From the NCBI GenBank assembly GCA_037951105.1, contig JBAMJV010007449.1:1-64000 (forward strand): 64,000 bases of DNA. Reading direction: 5' to 3'. The position numbers were made by a program, and so were the translations under genes. The notes under the pieces were generated by a model. It ran no database searches. It was not told the DNA's origin and saw nothing but the letters and a program-made list of their open reading frames with translations. This stretch comes from Echinarachnius parma. Lineage: Eukaryota > Echinodermata > Echinoidea > Clypeasteroida > Echinarachniidae. Numbering within the stretch: the first letter of the stretch is position 1; each line of letters begins with the position of its first letter. Shown here piece after piece: positions 31,545-44,100 of the stretch.

Positions 31545-32200
31545 CTAAAAACAAAAATTTCTCAGAAAGAACAATAGCTCAGACAAGTACTTCTTTAAAT
31601 TTGATGTGAATATTTATTTCAGGCTACATATGTTTACACTTTGTCCTTCAAATACTTCAAAAAATTCCTACTCAAATGTACAAACTGTTGTCAATTTCAC
31701 ATAAATAAGGAGTCACATACATGCTTATATTATAATACAGTAATTTTCCAGTTTCAACAGGAAACAAAAATAACCCTGTGCCTATATATAACTGTACATA
31801 ATGCTTGGTGTAAAATATACTGCCCATTCATGACCAGAAACAAGTATGCTATTTTGTGTATGAATCGTAATAACATACCCTCACAATGTATAAGTATAAA
31901 CAAGTTTGTATATAATTTGTATGTATATTATGAACAAGATAATAAATTAGGAGACAATTTGAACATTTTACATGCTTTCATATACAAAATACAAAATGGT
32001 GATTACAATGTCATACTTCGCATTCCCATCTATTCATGATGGTTTTATAATAACGCAACTCCAGACAAAACCTGCAGAAAATTGCAGAATACATGATAAA
32101 TATGCCGATTAAACCGTCCCAATAATGATGACACAAATCACGGTACAGTCTAATCTTCTTTCGACACCTGTATATAAAGACCGCCTGCTTTATACAAAGA
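31545..32200. other. Intergenic gap
   Basis: AT-rich sequence. A 132-codon frame here (31641-32039) has the composition of random AT-rich DNA and no recognisable domain, so it is not called a gene. Confidence 0.5.
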
Positions 32201-32203
32201 CCT

Positions 32204-32545
32204 GGGGGGTGTTTCACAAAGATCCTAAGTTGATCTTAGCACTAAGATGGTCTTAAATATTATGGAAAGCCATTAGTGTCTTGAAACATTTTTGTAAAAG
32301 TTATGTTGAAATGATAAAAGTTGATTCAAATCATATATATTTTATAATTATCAAAGAGATTTCATGAATTTCATGTGAAGATTATGAATCTCTTTGATAA
32401 TTAGAAAATATATATGATTTGAATCAACATTTTATGCATTTCAACATAACTTTTATAAAACTGTTTCAAGACACTAATGGCTTTCCATAATATTTAAGAC
32501 CATCTTAGTGCTAAGATCAACTTAGGATCTTTGTGAAACACCCCC
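32204..32545. mobile_element. Foldback MITE (GGGGGTGTTTCACAAAGATC family), copy A
   Basis: 342 bp forming one near-perfect hairpin from GGGGGGTGTTTCACAAAGAT to ATCTTTGTGAAACACCCCC. Very close to the copy at 35414-35759. Confidence 0.92.
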
Positions 32546-32667
32546 AAGAACATTATTCTTCACTCCCTAGAGAACAGATTGCGTAAAAATGAATCTGTCT
32601 GTAAGGACCACATGTTTTATAAAGACCACAAATATTGACCAGTTTGCATGTAAACCAACTGTCTGTA

Positions 32668-32785
32668 AAGGGATCTAGTAACATTGTCCAATTCCACAAA
32701 ACTTTCTCAGAACTCTAGTGGTTCTCTTATACCTTGTTGTATTCGTATTACCAATAGAAGCATGGGACAGGTTTCGGTTTGTGAT
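32668..32785. mobile_element. TTAAAGGGATCTAG-type MITE fragment
   Basis: AAAGGGATCTAGTAACATTG and CCTTGTTGTATTCGTATTAC, then AGAAGCATGGGACAG, match the left part of the family. The right part is missing. Confidence 0.65.
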
Positions 32786-32859
32786 TTGACAGAAAGATTG
32801 GACTTATAGCAGACAGTTTGGACCATCGGATAGGTTAGACTGTACTACAGTGTAACCCT

Positions 32860-33530
32860 TCTTTAGAGGCCACCTGTCTATAGCCGCCAATCTGATCCCC
32901 TGCATAGAATATTTCATATTATCAACAAAAAGAAAATATTATACATTGTAAATTACAAACTGAAATACATAAGGTGGTTGAAAATCAACTGACAGCTATA
33001 TAATAGATGTTAGAAGTGATAAGCCTATAAATTAATTGTTTAAATGAATACAATTTCTCGTCAAATTAACAATTTACTTATTACAGTAACTATTTGATTT
33101 TGTTTGCTGTGGAGAAAATGTCTCCAGATAAATAATGCCTCACACAATTGTGAATGCAAACAAATTGTCACAAATAAGCATGGTTAAATGTAAAAGGAAA
33201 ACAATTTTGGTAACAGCATGAAATTAACAAATATTAACAAAATTACAACATGACAAAAACAAAAAAGAAAACAAAAAGAAATACATTAATTTCACATGAC
33301 GCGAACAAGGAAAAGATTTAAGTTTTAAAATGCCCATTTTCTTCGAAAAATAACACAAAACAATTGGCTTCCTCTAATTTTCTAATACCATCACTGTTCA
33401 GTCACTTAGTAGGAAACTTAGAAAAATAACTTAATTCATAATGACTAACTTATAATAACAAATAACTTAATTCAAACATAAGGACGAACCAGAAATATAT
33501 AATATTAAATGAAAAATTAGCAAAGAAAAT
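32860..33530. other. Intergenic gap
   Basis: AT-rich. Begins with a GAGGCCACCTGTCTATAG phrase that recurs around 40905-40975 and 43325-43385 (GACAGGTTTGACTGTA type), probably ends of another dispersed repeat. Nothing else recognised. Confidence 0.5.
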
Positions 33531-33534
33531 GGGG

Positions 33535-33610
33535 TTTCCGGCTCCGGGATTTGAACCCGAGACATCCGGATTGCTAGACCTGTGCTCTACCAGCTGAGCT
33601 ATAGAAAGCC
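33535..33610 (-). tRNA. tRNA-Ala(AGC)-like gene, probably a pseudogene or SINE head
   Basis: The - strand has a canonical D arm (TAGCTCAGCTGGTAGAGCA), a 7-nt anticodon loop CTAGCAA with AGC at the anticodon, and a perfect-length T arm (CGGGTTCAAATCCCG). The acceptor strands (CTTTCTA with AGCCGGA) do not pair and the anticodon stem has two mismatches. That points to a degenerate tRNA or a tRNA-derived retroposon. A short frame across it (AQLVEHRSSNPD) is the usual tRNA shadow. Confidence 0.55.
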
Positions 33611-33619
33611 CTTGTGCTG

Positions 33620-34960
33620 GTGTTCGTCCCTGTGACACCTTAGTATTTGATGCTTGTGTTTGTCAGGAGCTATTATAAACCAGACACAAACCCAAAGGAT
33701 TAACTAAAATTATTAACTGTGTTTTATTTTTTGAACAAAGAAAATGAGACTGGCCATAATTTATATTGTAAAATTCCCCACAATCACTAAGGTTATATAA
33801 TATATCAAGATTGGTGCAATGAATGAAATTAAATGATAGATCAAAATTTCACTGCATTTCGTTTAAAATTGTCTACAAGATATTGCAATGCCCATAGGCT
33901 TTATACATGGCTTATCAGGTAATTTGTAAATGCTTGGAATTGCCCATAAGTTCCTGGCCCCCCAAATAGGATTTTGTTTTACAGTGTATACTATTCTAAA
34001 TTTCAATCCTTTTTTGATCAAAAACTGTGAAAATGGATGATACGGCTCGACTTGAAAGAGTACCAGATTTTCTCATGAAATCATAGTCGGTTTGAAAATC
34101 TAGTTGATCGATCAGCCCATCAAATTATGACTTTCCTCAATATGTGCTGGCCCAACTATTTTTTACTTACCCCGGTTCAATATTAGTGTCAGGCCCTACC
34201 ATAGGTAACGGATTATAGAGTATATGATACAAATTACACTTTCTTTGGTCTTATACCAGAGTCACATGATAAAGAAACATACATGATTATTGTAAATAGA
34301 AGAAATGGAAATAGTTAAATTGAACTAATCACATGATTACTTGAAGGATACTACTGAACTCATACTTGCAATATGAATGTGACCTATCATTACAAAACCC
34401 AATTAAAGTCAGAATATTTCAATTTTATGATTTGGGTATTCATGAATTCTCCAAAATCTTAGCTTTCTGGTGATCATATAAAACTTGTTATACTTCGGTA
34501 TAACAAATATTTTAAAAACCTTATGAAATCCAGCAGTGACATGGACAATGCATCGAAAGAGTCAACTATTTTCTCAATTGTATCAGGTTTACATTTTGCA
34601 ACTTTATAAGGGTTTTGTGACGTATAAGGTACATGAGTGACAGATACATACAATGTTGGTCGTGTGTTTAATAGTTAATGTCATAAATTGGCAATAAACA
34701 TTCAATAAACAATTCTGTCTTATTACTGCAACAACCATAGTGGATGTCTGTTAAATTGGATAAATATGTCGTAAAAAACAATTTAAGAGGTTGAAAATGT
34801 ATAGTTGATAAAAATCCACTACATGTATTTTTAGTTTCTTATAGCTTGAATAAATTGCAGATTACTTGTATAATATTCTGAAGGTTAAATAACCCAGTCA
34901 AAAGAACATTAAATATCAAAAGAATTAATTATCAGATTATCATTGTATTATACATGTATT
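33620..34960. other. Intergenic gap
   Basis: AT-rich sequence without coding signal. 33950-34200 carries a weak relative of the GGCCC palindromic repeat (TGGCCCAAC, GTGTCAGGCCC). Confidence 0.5.
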
Positions 34961-35182
34961 GGCCCGTATTCACAAAGGCGGTTTGTACAAACCATGGTTT
35001 GACCAAGGTTTACATCTATGGAATGCCATTTGTAAATTGATGGAGAAGGAATGTAAACTCCATACTTGTTAACAATGTTTATTTACAATTTACGGTATGC
35101 GAGCAGCATTCCATAGGTGTAAACCATCGTCAAACCATGGTTTGTACAAACCTCCTACAAACCTCCTTTGTGAATACGGGCC
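34961..35182. mobile_element. GGCCCGTATTCACAAAGG palindromic MITE
   Basis: GGCCCGTATTCACAAAGGCG mirrors CCTCCTTTGTGAATACGGGCC. Multiple CAAACCATGGTTTG palindromes inside. Relative at 35971-36290. Confidence 0.9.
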
Positions 35183-35413
35183 ATTTAGTTTGTTACAGCA
35201 TTCATACATTAGAGATTACTTGCACACTATCTGAAATGTGAATGATCCAGTCAAGAGAATGAGACGTCTTCATAAGATGTCATTGATCGGTCTGCATTCA
35301 TCAGTATATGTGTGCATTAATAAATCGAAGATTAACCCGTTCAGGACGGACTGATTTTGCTACAACATGTATTCTCCATAGACCAAAGCCCAAATATTTT
35401 GGGGACCAGTCCT

Positions 35414-35759
35414 GGGGGGTGTTTCACAAAGATTCTAAGTTGATCTTAGCACTAAGATGGTCTTAAATATTATGGAAAGCCATTAGTGTCTTGAAACATT
35501 TTTGTAAAAGTTATGTTGAAATGCATAAAATGTTGATTCAAATCATATATATTTTCTAATTATCAAAGAGATTTCATGAATTTTATGTGAAGATTATGAA
35601 TCTCTTTGATAATTAGAAAATATATATGATTTGAATCAACATTTTATGCATTTCAACATAACTTTTATAAAACTGTTTCAAGACACTAATGGCTTTCCAT
35701 AATATTTAAGACCATCTTAGTGCTAAGATCAACTTAGGATCTTTGTGAAACACCCCCCC
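35414..35759. mobile_element. Foldback MITE (GGGGGTGTTTCACAAAGATC family), copy B
   Basis: 346-bp near-perfect hairpin with the same arms as copy A (32204-32545). Few differences between the two, suggesting recent activity or conversion. Confidence 0.92.
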
Positions 35760-35970
35760 GGGTCAGATACATGCATCAATTTTCTGATAGCTGAAAACCT
35801 GGTCAGGATTAAATTAACATTGTAAGATTAACCATGGCCATGAAGCAAGGGACAAACTGAGTTTGAGAAATGAAAATCATATAAATATTAATAATTTAAA
35901 GATTAAGAGATCTGATAAACACTGGTGCATATCTCAGTCTATGGTTGTTTTGCAGTGCATTCATACATAA

Positions 35971-36290
35971 TTGTCCGAATTCACAAAGGAGGTTTGTACA
36001 AACCATGGTTTAAACCATGGTTTACATTTATGGAGTGCCATTTGTAAACTGATGGATTAAGAATGTAAACTCCTTACCTGTTAACATATTGATGGTACAC
36101 ATTTACTAAATGCACCAAATACATGTTTGTCTTCTCAGATGGTGAAATTTGCTGGTTAGCAAGCTCTAACAGTCATATAATTAGAAATTATAAATTGTTT
36201 TACTTGTATACTATCAGCACTCCATAGATGTACATGTAGACCATGGTTTAAACCATGGTTTGTACAAACCTCCTTTGTGAATCTGGGCCA
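35971..36290. mobile_element. Second CCATGGTTTAAACCATGG palindromic MITE
   Basis: TCACAAAGGAGGTTTGTACA at the left mirrors TGTACAAACCTCCTTTGTGA. Perfect CCATGGTTTAAACCATGG palindromes occur near both ends. The centre is larger than in the 34961 copy. Confidence 0.85.
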
Positions 36291-36310
36291 ATGGATTTCA
36301 AAGAAAGAGT

Positions 36311-36472
36311 TAAGCCCACCGCACACTAGAGGATCCGAGGCAATCTGACAAACGATTATGGATCTGAACTATATACCACATGGTTTAAATACAAACATAT
36401 TGCCTTAATTAGTTCAGATACACAATTGATTGTCTGGATTGGAATGGATTGATTAGTGTGTGATGGGCTTTA
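36311..36472. mobile_element. TAAGCCCACCGCACACTA MITE
   Basis: Left TAAGCCCACCGCACACTA mirrored by TTAGTGTGTGATGGGCTTTA, 162 bp, with an imperfect palindromic interior. Confidence 0.75.
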
Positions 36473-36555
36473 AATCTACACTGAACACACACATACACAA
36501 AGACTCTGGACAATTTAGCCCCTGAAATATCATCTGTAATGAAAGCAAAGACAAA

Positions 36556-36806
36556 TGTGACCTGCTATAGCAAAACCCGGCACTTGTCGGTAATTCATGT
36601 TTTGAAGAAATGGGCATTTTAAGTTCACACAATGTGTGTAAAAGACCTATGATTGTGAAATTTAAACAACCACATCTTCGCCAACTATTGACCAATTAGT
36701 GAGAACAAAACAGCAAAAATAAGCTTGTGATGAGGCCTTTCTAATGGTGTGAAAATTTACATTTTGATCCTTACCCACAAGTGCCGGGTTTTGCTATAGC
36801 CGGTCA
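36556..36806. mobile_element. TGTGACCTGCTATAGCAAAACC MITE, short form
   Basis: Ends TGTGACCTGCTATAGCAAAA and TTTTGCTATAGCCGGTCA. A short relative of the large nested element at 56399-59250, sharing CACTTGTCGGTAATTCATG and TTTGAAGAAATGGGCATTTT. Confidence 0.85.
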
Positions 36807-36899
36807 AAATAGTAAGAAAGAGGAGCTTTGTCTTAATACAAACTCACAAATTCTCAAACAGAATAAATATAGAAAGTCTTGTTCGGAATTGACCTATGA

Positions 36900-38062
36900 A
36901 TCTGCGCTTCCTTCAAACTTCTCTTCATTCGCACACAGTAGTTTGTCACAAAACTTTGAGGCGTTTAGTTTTGTAATAAACAAATCGCTACTTTGATCTC
37001 TCAGATGAATAAAGAAATATATATAATTGTTTTCATTTCTTCTCATTTAAATAGGGAATTTTCCATGAAGACACAAATCAACCTCTCAACATGTCTGTTA
37101 GTCTAGAATATCTAGAAATATCCAACGCGGAGGGAGATATTCTTCACTTCTCAAATTATAGAAAAGACGAGCAATGTTGACAAAATTTGCTCAACATTCT
37201 GTTGTGAATCTGCCTGCTCTTCAACAGCACACATCCAGTTTGTAAAGAAAATTTGGAGGCAGTGAGCTGTAGATGTAAAAAAAAAAAAGAAGGAAAAAAA
37301 GTGCTCTCTTATTCCCTCCGATGGAAAAAAAGAACAATGATAAGGTTTTGTTTTCCTATTCCCTCCTGATCATACTCTTTTCAATGGCACGCGTCAATTT
37401 GTCAGAGACTTTGTGGCAGTTAGTTCCTTAACATGTAGCTCTTTTGATCTCTCCAAAGAAAATCTGCACGTCTCTTCCTCGGTTCACATCAAGTTTAACC
37501 ATAAATGTTCACACAAACAGCTCTTTTATTGAAAAAAAAGAAAGAAAAAAGAATGATGAGATGCTTTTTATCACCATCAGTTTGTCTGAGACTTTGAGGG
37601 AGTTAGTTCTATAACAGAACGCTCTCTTTAACTCTCCAAAGAAACCAAATAATGTCTGTTTATCTTTCATTCTCCGGGAGATCCACACATTTCTTCAACA
37701 GCAAGCATCGGTTTCGTCGAGAAATTCGGAGGCAAAGATTTATGGCTTGTAATTCTTTTGATCTCTTAAATAACTTAAAACTAAATCTGATGTTTTCTCC
37801 CCTTCATTCACCAGGGAATCCACACACTTCTTTAACAGCCCACAGCAGTTTGTCACGAACATAGAGACCTATGACATATATCGCTCTTTTGATCTCTCCA
37901 ATAACGTCAAGTCTTCAACAAAGTCTGATGTTAGATTCTTCATTCTCCAGTAAATCCAAAGCTCTCTTCCAGTTTGTCCAGAAACCTGGAGGCAAAGTTT
38001 TGTAGCATATAGCTCTATTGATCTCTCCGATAGCTTCAACAAAGTTTGATGTTTTTTTCCCT
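36900..38062 (-). repeat. Degenerate tandem copies of the SMURF last-exon 3' end
   Basis: About six or seven diverged ~110-130 bp units follow the SMURF stop. Each carries recognisable forms of TTCATTCxCCAGxGAATCCAC, CTTCxxCAGC, CAGTTTGTCxAGAAACxTxG, GAGGCA and TTTTGATCTCTCC (true exon: CTTCATTCGCCAGTGAATCC, CAGCTTGTCCAGAAACTTGG). Identity falls with distance from the exon; the unit at 37935-38010 is the clearest. The region is probably within the 3' UTR. Confidence 0.75.
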
Positions 38063-38162
38063 TCATTCGCCAGTGAATCCACACGTCTCTTCCACAGCAA
38101 TCGTCAGCTTGTCCAGAAACTTGGAGTAGTTCTCGTACGGAGGGATGTCCAGCCGATTGAAA
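38063..38162 (-). CDS. SMURF: SMURF last exon
   Basis: Acceptor TTATTTCTGCAG. Completes the catalytic Cys codon (TG|T) and encodes [20 protein letters not shown], then [12 protein letters not shown] and stop TGA at 38065-38063. Its 3' end is repeated many times downstream. Confidence 0.95.
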
Positions 38163-41100
38163 CTGCAGAAATAAGAAAAGATATGTATATAACATTTCAA
38201 GTCGTCTATCTAGAGGTACAATATTCAGAGGCACATTTCTACCCTTGGTCAATAGGTAGGGTTGGTGCGATTTAAATCAAAGCAAATAAAATAAAAAAAC
38301 AATCATTTTGAAACAACCCCCTAATATTGTTGATAGTCTTTTTAAATGAATATATTTTTGCTCTTCATCGATGTACTTTGTAGGTTAAACACTGGCTGCT
38401 CAGTGCATGATTCATTGTGAAAGAAATGATAGCCAGTCTAAGGTTGGGATCAACAAATGGACTCATGTGGAGATCAAGCCCATGACCTCCTGACGTTAAG
38501 TAATAATTTTATTGTGTTGTAATATATTTATTCAAGAATGTTTATATTTGTGTTGTACGCAAGGCACTTTAGTCCTCGGACTACAGTCATGTTTATTTTG
38601 TATGTGTTCAATAAAGGCCGATATATCTATCTATCTATCTACCTAGACAAACGTCATAACCACTAGTCCGTTGAGATCGCCAGATATAAGGTTATCGATC
38701 ACCCGACCGTCATCATCTTTACCATTATCATCACAATCATCATCATAATTTTCATTGCGATCATATCAGTGAGGGAGTCTTACCATGTGTGTGCCTTGGG
38801 TAGCAGGTCTGAGTTGGCATCTATCTGATGAATGGTGAACAGACGTGGACTCAGGGCTCCCGTAGATCCTGAAGAACACGAGAAAAGAAATAAGGTTAGG
38901 CTTTAAAAGACTACACAACTTTTCTTAAAACATCATTCAAAGGCAGCTAGTGAAAAACTTTTAAAATGTGCATACAAAAATGTTGTTGTGTAATTATTTT
39001 TCATGACAGGCAAGCTATTGCATCTATCTGATGGATGGTGAACAGACATAGACTTTGGGCTCCCGTTGATCCTGTTAGGGTTAGGGTTAGATCAAAACTT
39101 TGTTCTTCTTTTTAACTATGATATTCAAAAGCAGCTTAACCCTAATCCCACTGGGGGGGGGGGGGGGGGGGGGGGCCATTTTGGCCCCCCCCCTGTCGTT
39201 TTTTTTTACGTGCATCTAGACCGTTTGGAATTTCACGATCAAACTTCATGACTATTTTCTCTCAAGTCTCCCGCATGTTTTGATATATAATTCACCCCGG
39301 TCGGACATGTAGAACCGATTTTAGAGGTCGATAATTGCTCGACCGTCACAAAAAAATGTTATTTTTGTACAGGTTTCTATGTAATTCCTATATCCGATGC
39401 CATGTAAACTCCAAATCTGTTATAATTGTTACTTTGAATTATAATTTGGATTATTTCTTTGTTATTAGTTGAATTCATACACTTCAGAGATAAATTCTTC
39501 TTAAAAAACAAAAAAAAAACAAAAAAAAACAATAAAATACATAAGAATGAAAACAATGTGGGTAAATCCGGGAATACTAATTTGCATATATATGCAAATT
39601 AGTGATATATTTTATCACCATAAAAAACATGGATATGATGAATAACATCATTTGAAAGTATTTTTACAGAAAACCTGAAGAAATCCTGTAATTTCTCTTG
39701 AAAATCCCAATTTTCCCCCAAATTCGTCAAAAATTTGCATATTCAAAATTTTAATTAATTATTTAAAAAAAAAAAAATTGTCCAATTTTTTTTTTCTTTC
39801 AAATTCTTATTCTACTTGACTTGTTGTACGTATGTGCCAATTTTCAAGTCGATCGGTCCATTCATTGCCGAGATTTGAGGGGGGGGCCAAAACGGCCCCC
39901 CCCCCCCCCCAGTGGACTCAAGTGACCAAAATAACCCAGTGGGATTAGGGTTAATAAACATTCTCAGTATGGTTATCACACAGTTGTCCAGTCTGTTCCA
40001 CTCCCTCATATAGTTATCCAAAGAAAATCTACAAGCGATCTCCATTTTCTGATAATTAAAATGATGATATTGAAAATTACCTTGGAGTGCTTTGAATCCC
40101 TCGAGGGGCACCTTGGATGTCCCCGTCACAAATTGGAGCAGTCTGGCTCTCTTCTCCTCGTCGAACGAGTCCACGGCCTGCCAGAACCATTTGACGATGG
40201 GCGTCTCAACCGAGCAGTTCTTGAGTCTCGTGTTGCCCTTCCAGTCCTCCACATCGATCTTGCCAAGACCATTGATCAGAAGCTGTGAAAAAGAGAAGAA
40301 AACAAATTGTTACAGAATGTTCAAAAAAACATTTCTTATTTCACACTTCATGAGTCTCGTGTTGGTCTTCCAGTCCTCTACATCTATCTTGCCCTGATCA
40401 TTGATCAGAACTGAGAAAAAGAGAAGAAAAAAGAGAAGGAAAAAAAAAGGGAAATTAAAATTATTTCTCATTTCATTTCACATTTCTTGAGCCTCGTGTT
40501 GCGGTTAAAAGGGCCATGCCCCCCCTCCCCTCCGCCCCCATAACTTGTCAAGAACAATAAAAAAAACATACGGAGGGGGGCCTCAAGGGCAATGCGCCCC
40601 TCCCCATAACATGACAAAAACAATGAAAACCATAAGGGTCAACATTCTTTAAAAATTAAGAGATACATAGAGTGTGTTTCTCAAATCAGTTAGACCACGC
40701 TATCCCGCAAACTCAGGCCATCAATACAACAGGCCTTGTAATGTTTCTCTTAGTTTGATGGTTATCAAATTTCTTGTTTTGAACCACCAAACCTATGTCA
40801 AGTTTCTATTTCACTCGGGTGCTACCTGTGTACAGTTGACCACCTATAAAATATGACATCTATACAAGTCCCATAACATTATGTTTCGTGTTAGGGGTAC
40901 CATTTTTGGTAGCCACTATAGGCAGGTTGGCTTCTAAAGACAGGTGGCCACTAAGACAGGTTTAACTGTAGTTCAAACATTGCATACACAGGTGAGTGTA
41001 TATTACAATTTTCCTGCAGTGAAATGTTCAAGTTATTATTATTATTACAATCATCATCATCATTATTACATTATTATTTATTATTTATTCTGCATCAAAT

Positions 41101-44100
41101 ACATTTTACATCAGAACAAAACATTATCATTTTCAATGTAGGCGGAAACTTTCCATGAGTAATGCGTCATACATCTTCAACCTATTTCTCTCTATCTATC
41201 AGGAGAGTTATCTTGGGTGGTCCTATTAGTCATGGCCTAGACTAGGTGACGAGTGTATACAAAAAATCCTGCACATAAAGCAATGTTTATGATTTTTTAA
41301 ATAAAAAAATGAAACTAGGGAAAATCTCAAATGAAATTGAGGCCACTTTCAAAAGTGACACAAAAGTGACATGATTCTTGTGACAATTTGTAAATCCCCA
41401 ATAAGATTGAAGCAGTATCTTGGCTCGAAAGTGATACATTAGTCATGGCCTAGGCCAGGTGTGTCCAGTACATCCTGCACATAATTAGCATAGCTTTTAG
41501 TGATTCATCTTTTTTGAATACAAATGAAACTTGGAAAATGTGTAATTTGTAAATAAATCTCCGCTGAAATTGAAGCAACTCTCAACAGTGACACATCAAT
41601 TTTAAAAGTCTTGTGACAATTTATGAATCCCACTAAGATTGAAGCAGCATCTTGGGTCTAAAAAGTGATATATTAGTCATAGCCCAGGCAGGTGTGTACA
41701 ATACATCCTGCATTCAAAAGCAGTAACATACATGTAGCTTTAGTGATTCATAACTTTTGTAAAAGTAAAATTAAACTCAGGACACTTAAAATCTCCAATG
41801 AGATTGGAGCAATTCTCAAAAGTGACACATAAATTAAAAACGATACTTGAGACAATTGGGGAATCCCCAATACGATTGAAGCGGTAGTAACAACGCTTTC
41901 AAAAGTGACACATTAAAGGTGCACCTGTAAAGTGTCTAACTCCACAAAAATGAGTTTCAGCTTCCACATTCCTCTTCTACCATGTTGTAAGAGAAGAATT
42001 TTAAAAAGGGTTAGATCTTTTCATACTGTAATTAGTTGTAAAAGCTGACGCAAATTTTCGCTTTTTTAACCAGGAAAGCAGTGTTCTTTTTCAATGAAAC
42101 TTTCACACATCATTCAGACATATCTTACAATGATTTGGGTATGGGATTGAAGTCTCAAATGTCATTTTTGGGCAATATCTGACACTTTACAGGTGCACCT
42201 TAAAGTCAAATGATACTTGAGACACTTGGTAAATCTCCAATGACATTTCATCGAATGACTCAAGTAAAAATTTGTTCCAGAGAACTTCAATGAAGCTTGA
42301 AACAGTCTAACACAGCAGAACTTTCGAAAGTGATGGAACTTGGGTATATCTCGATTGACATTTATCATTCATTGACACAAATATAAGAAAATGTTGGCAT
42401 TTTGCTAGAAACATTTGAGAGCATATGTTTCAAAAGCGATGTAACCTTGGAATATCTCCAATGACTTTTATCATTCAAAACAGTTTAAGTCCACAGAACA
42501 CTTATACACAAAGGTGACTCATCCACTCTAGCGTATGTTGCGGAAATTGTGGGTGTGTAAGTGGATACCATTAATAATTCTTAGTTTCATATCACATTCA
42601 ATCACCTCTTCTCATGAGTTGGCGAGGCAGTCTCATGATTTTACAAGGGACAGGGGACAGTATCTTGGGCCTTTTAGACGTCTCTAGAGACCTGCCCCTA
42701 AAACAAAAGGAAATAATGCTGGCAAGCTTCTTGTAGCTAGACAAAACTATTCTCCTAAAGCAGATGGGACATGTTTAACTTTCAATCCAGGGGGGTGTTT
42801 CACAAAGATCCTAAGTTGAACTTAACTCTAAGATGGACTTGGAATCAAATATATTCAAAACAAAAAATGCAAGTATTTTTAGACTTTTCATAAATTATAC
42901 ATCAAAAACATGAAGTCTCCTTGATAATAGAAAATATTAATGATTTGAATCAACATTTTATGCCTTTTAAAATAAATTGTACAAAATTGTTTCATAGAAA
43001 CTAACGGCTTTCCATAGTTACTAAGTCCAACTTAGACTTAAAGTTCAACTAAGGATCTTTGTGAAACACCCCCAGACAGTACAGAAACAGCGAAAATCAA
43101 TATAAAAGACAAGCTAGCGAGTTTTCTATATCCCCTTTTCATTTCTCAAGCAAGTCCTAACCATCTCAGTCTTTCTTAAATCTCTCATAGCATCTTGCAA
43201 CAGACGATAAACCTACAATTATTGTGAAAACTACGATTCATCTTATTTTACTGCAAATTTTGGCAATGCTAGCACTACTACTGAAAACCATAAATGACTT
43301 CTACTTCACAACCACCTAAAGTCGGCTGTTATAGACAGGTTGGTTGCTATAGGTAGGTGGCTACTATGACAGGTTTGACTGTACTGAAACCGATTCAAGA
43401 GCCAAGACATACGCACGAGACTAGTTGCAACCAGTCGCATGCAATCTCAGTCGCACCATGTTGCAAGCTTTTAATCTTGTCATGGGGGAAGCATTAAAGG
43501 ATACCACCACCCTAAAATAATATTCTTATAAATGAAAGGTAACCTTTCAAGTAGTCCATTCCACCAAAAAGTTCAGAAAAATATGATTCAAGAAAAAATA
43601 AATAATTGGAAACATACATACAGTCATGGGTCTGCAGACGAAGACTAGCTTTTGTCTAGGATGAACAACCGATGAACATCGTCCGTGATTCTATTGTCTC
43701 CAAACGTACGCGTGAAATGTTTGGCGTGTACAGGACCATGAACTAATAATGGTTCCGTAAGTGGTGGTAATTAATTGCATTGTTTATGAATTACACAACC
43801 CTTTGCAAAATGTTGGGTATCTAATTTGATATCACAAAATGGTACCAAAACATAATTATGTATTGTTCTTTGCCGGGTGCCCCTTTTAACTCATTCTTCA
43901 AACAAAGGAAGTCACGAAGCCAAGTCAAGCGTAACCGAAAAATCTCACGTGCGACAATGCCCCCAAGCCCTGCCTCACTGGGGACCGACTCATCAAACAA
44001 ACACCAACAAAAAAATTGATATTCTATCACTTTCAGAACCTCAAAAGGAAACATTGCAATATTGCATCATTAATCCATTTCCTCTTAAAGGACCTAAAGA

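Noticed and set aside
31641-32039. 132-codon + strand frame
   Set aside because: AT-rich, Tyr/Asn/Ile-heavy composition as expected by chance; no splice context or homology I can recognise.
33450-33638. Short - strand protein AQLVEHRSSNPD
   Set aside because: Well-known translation artefact of tRNA sequence; a tRNA-like structure occupies it.
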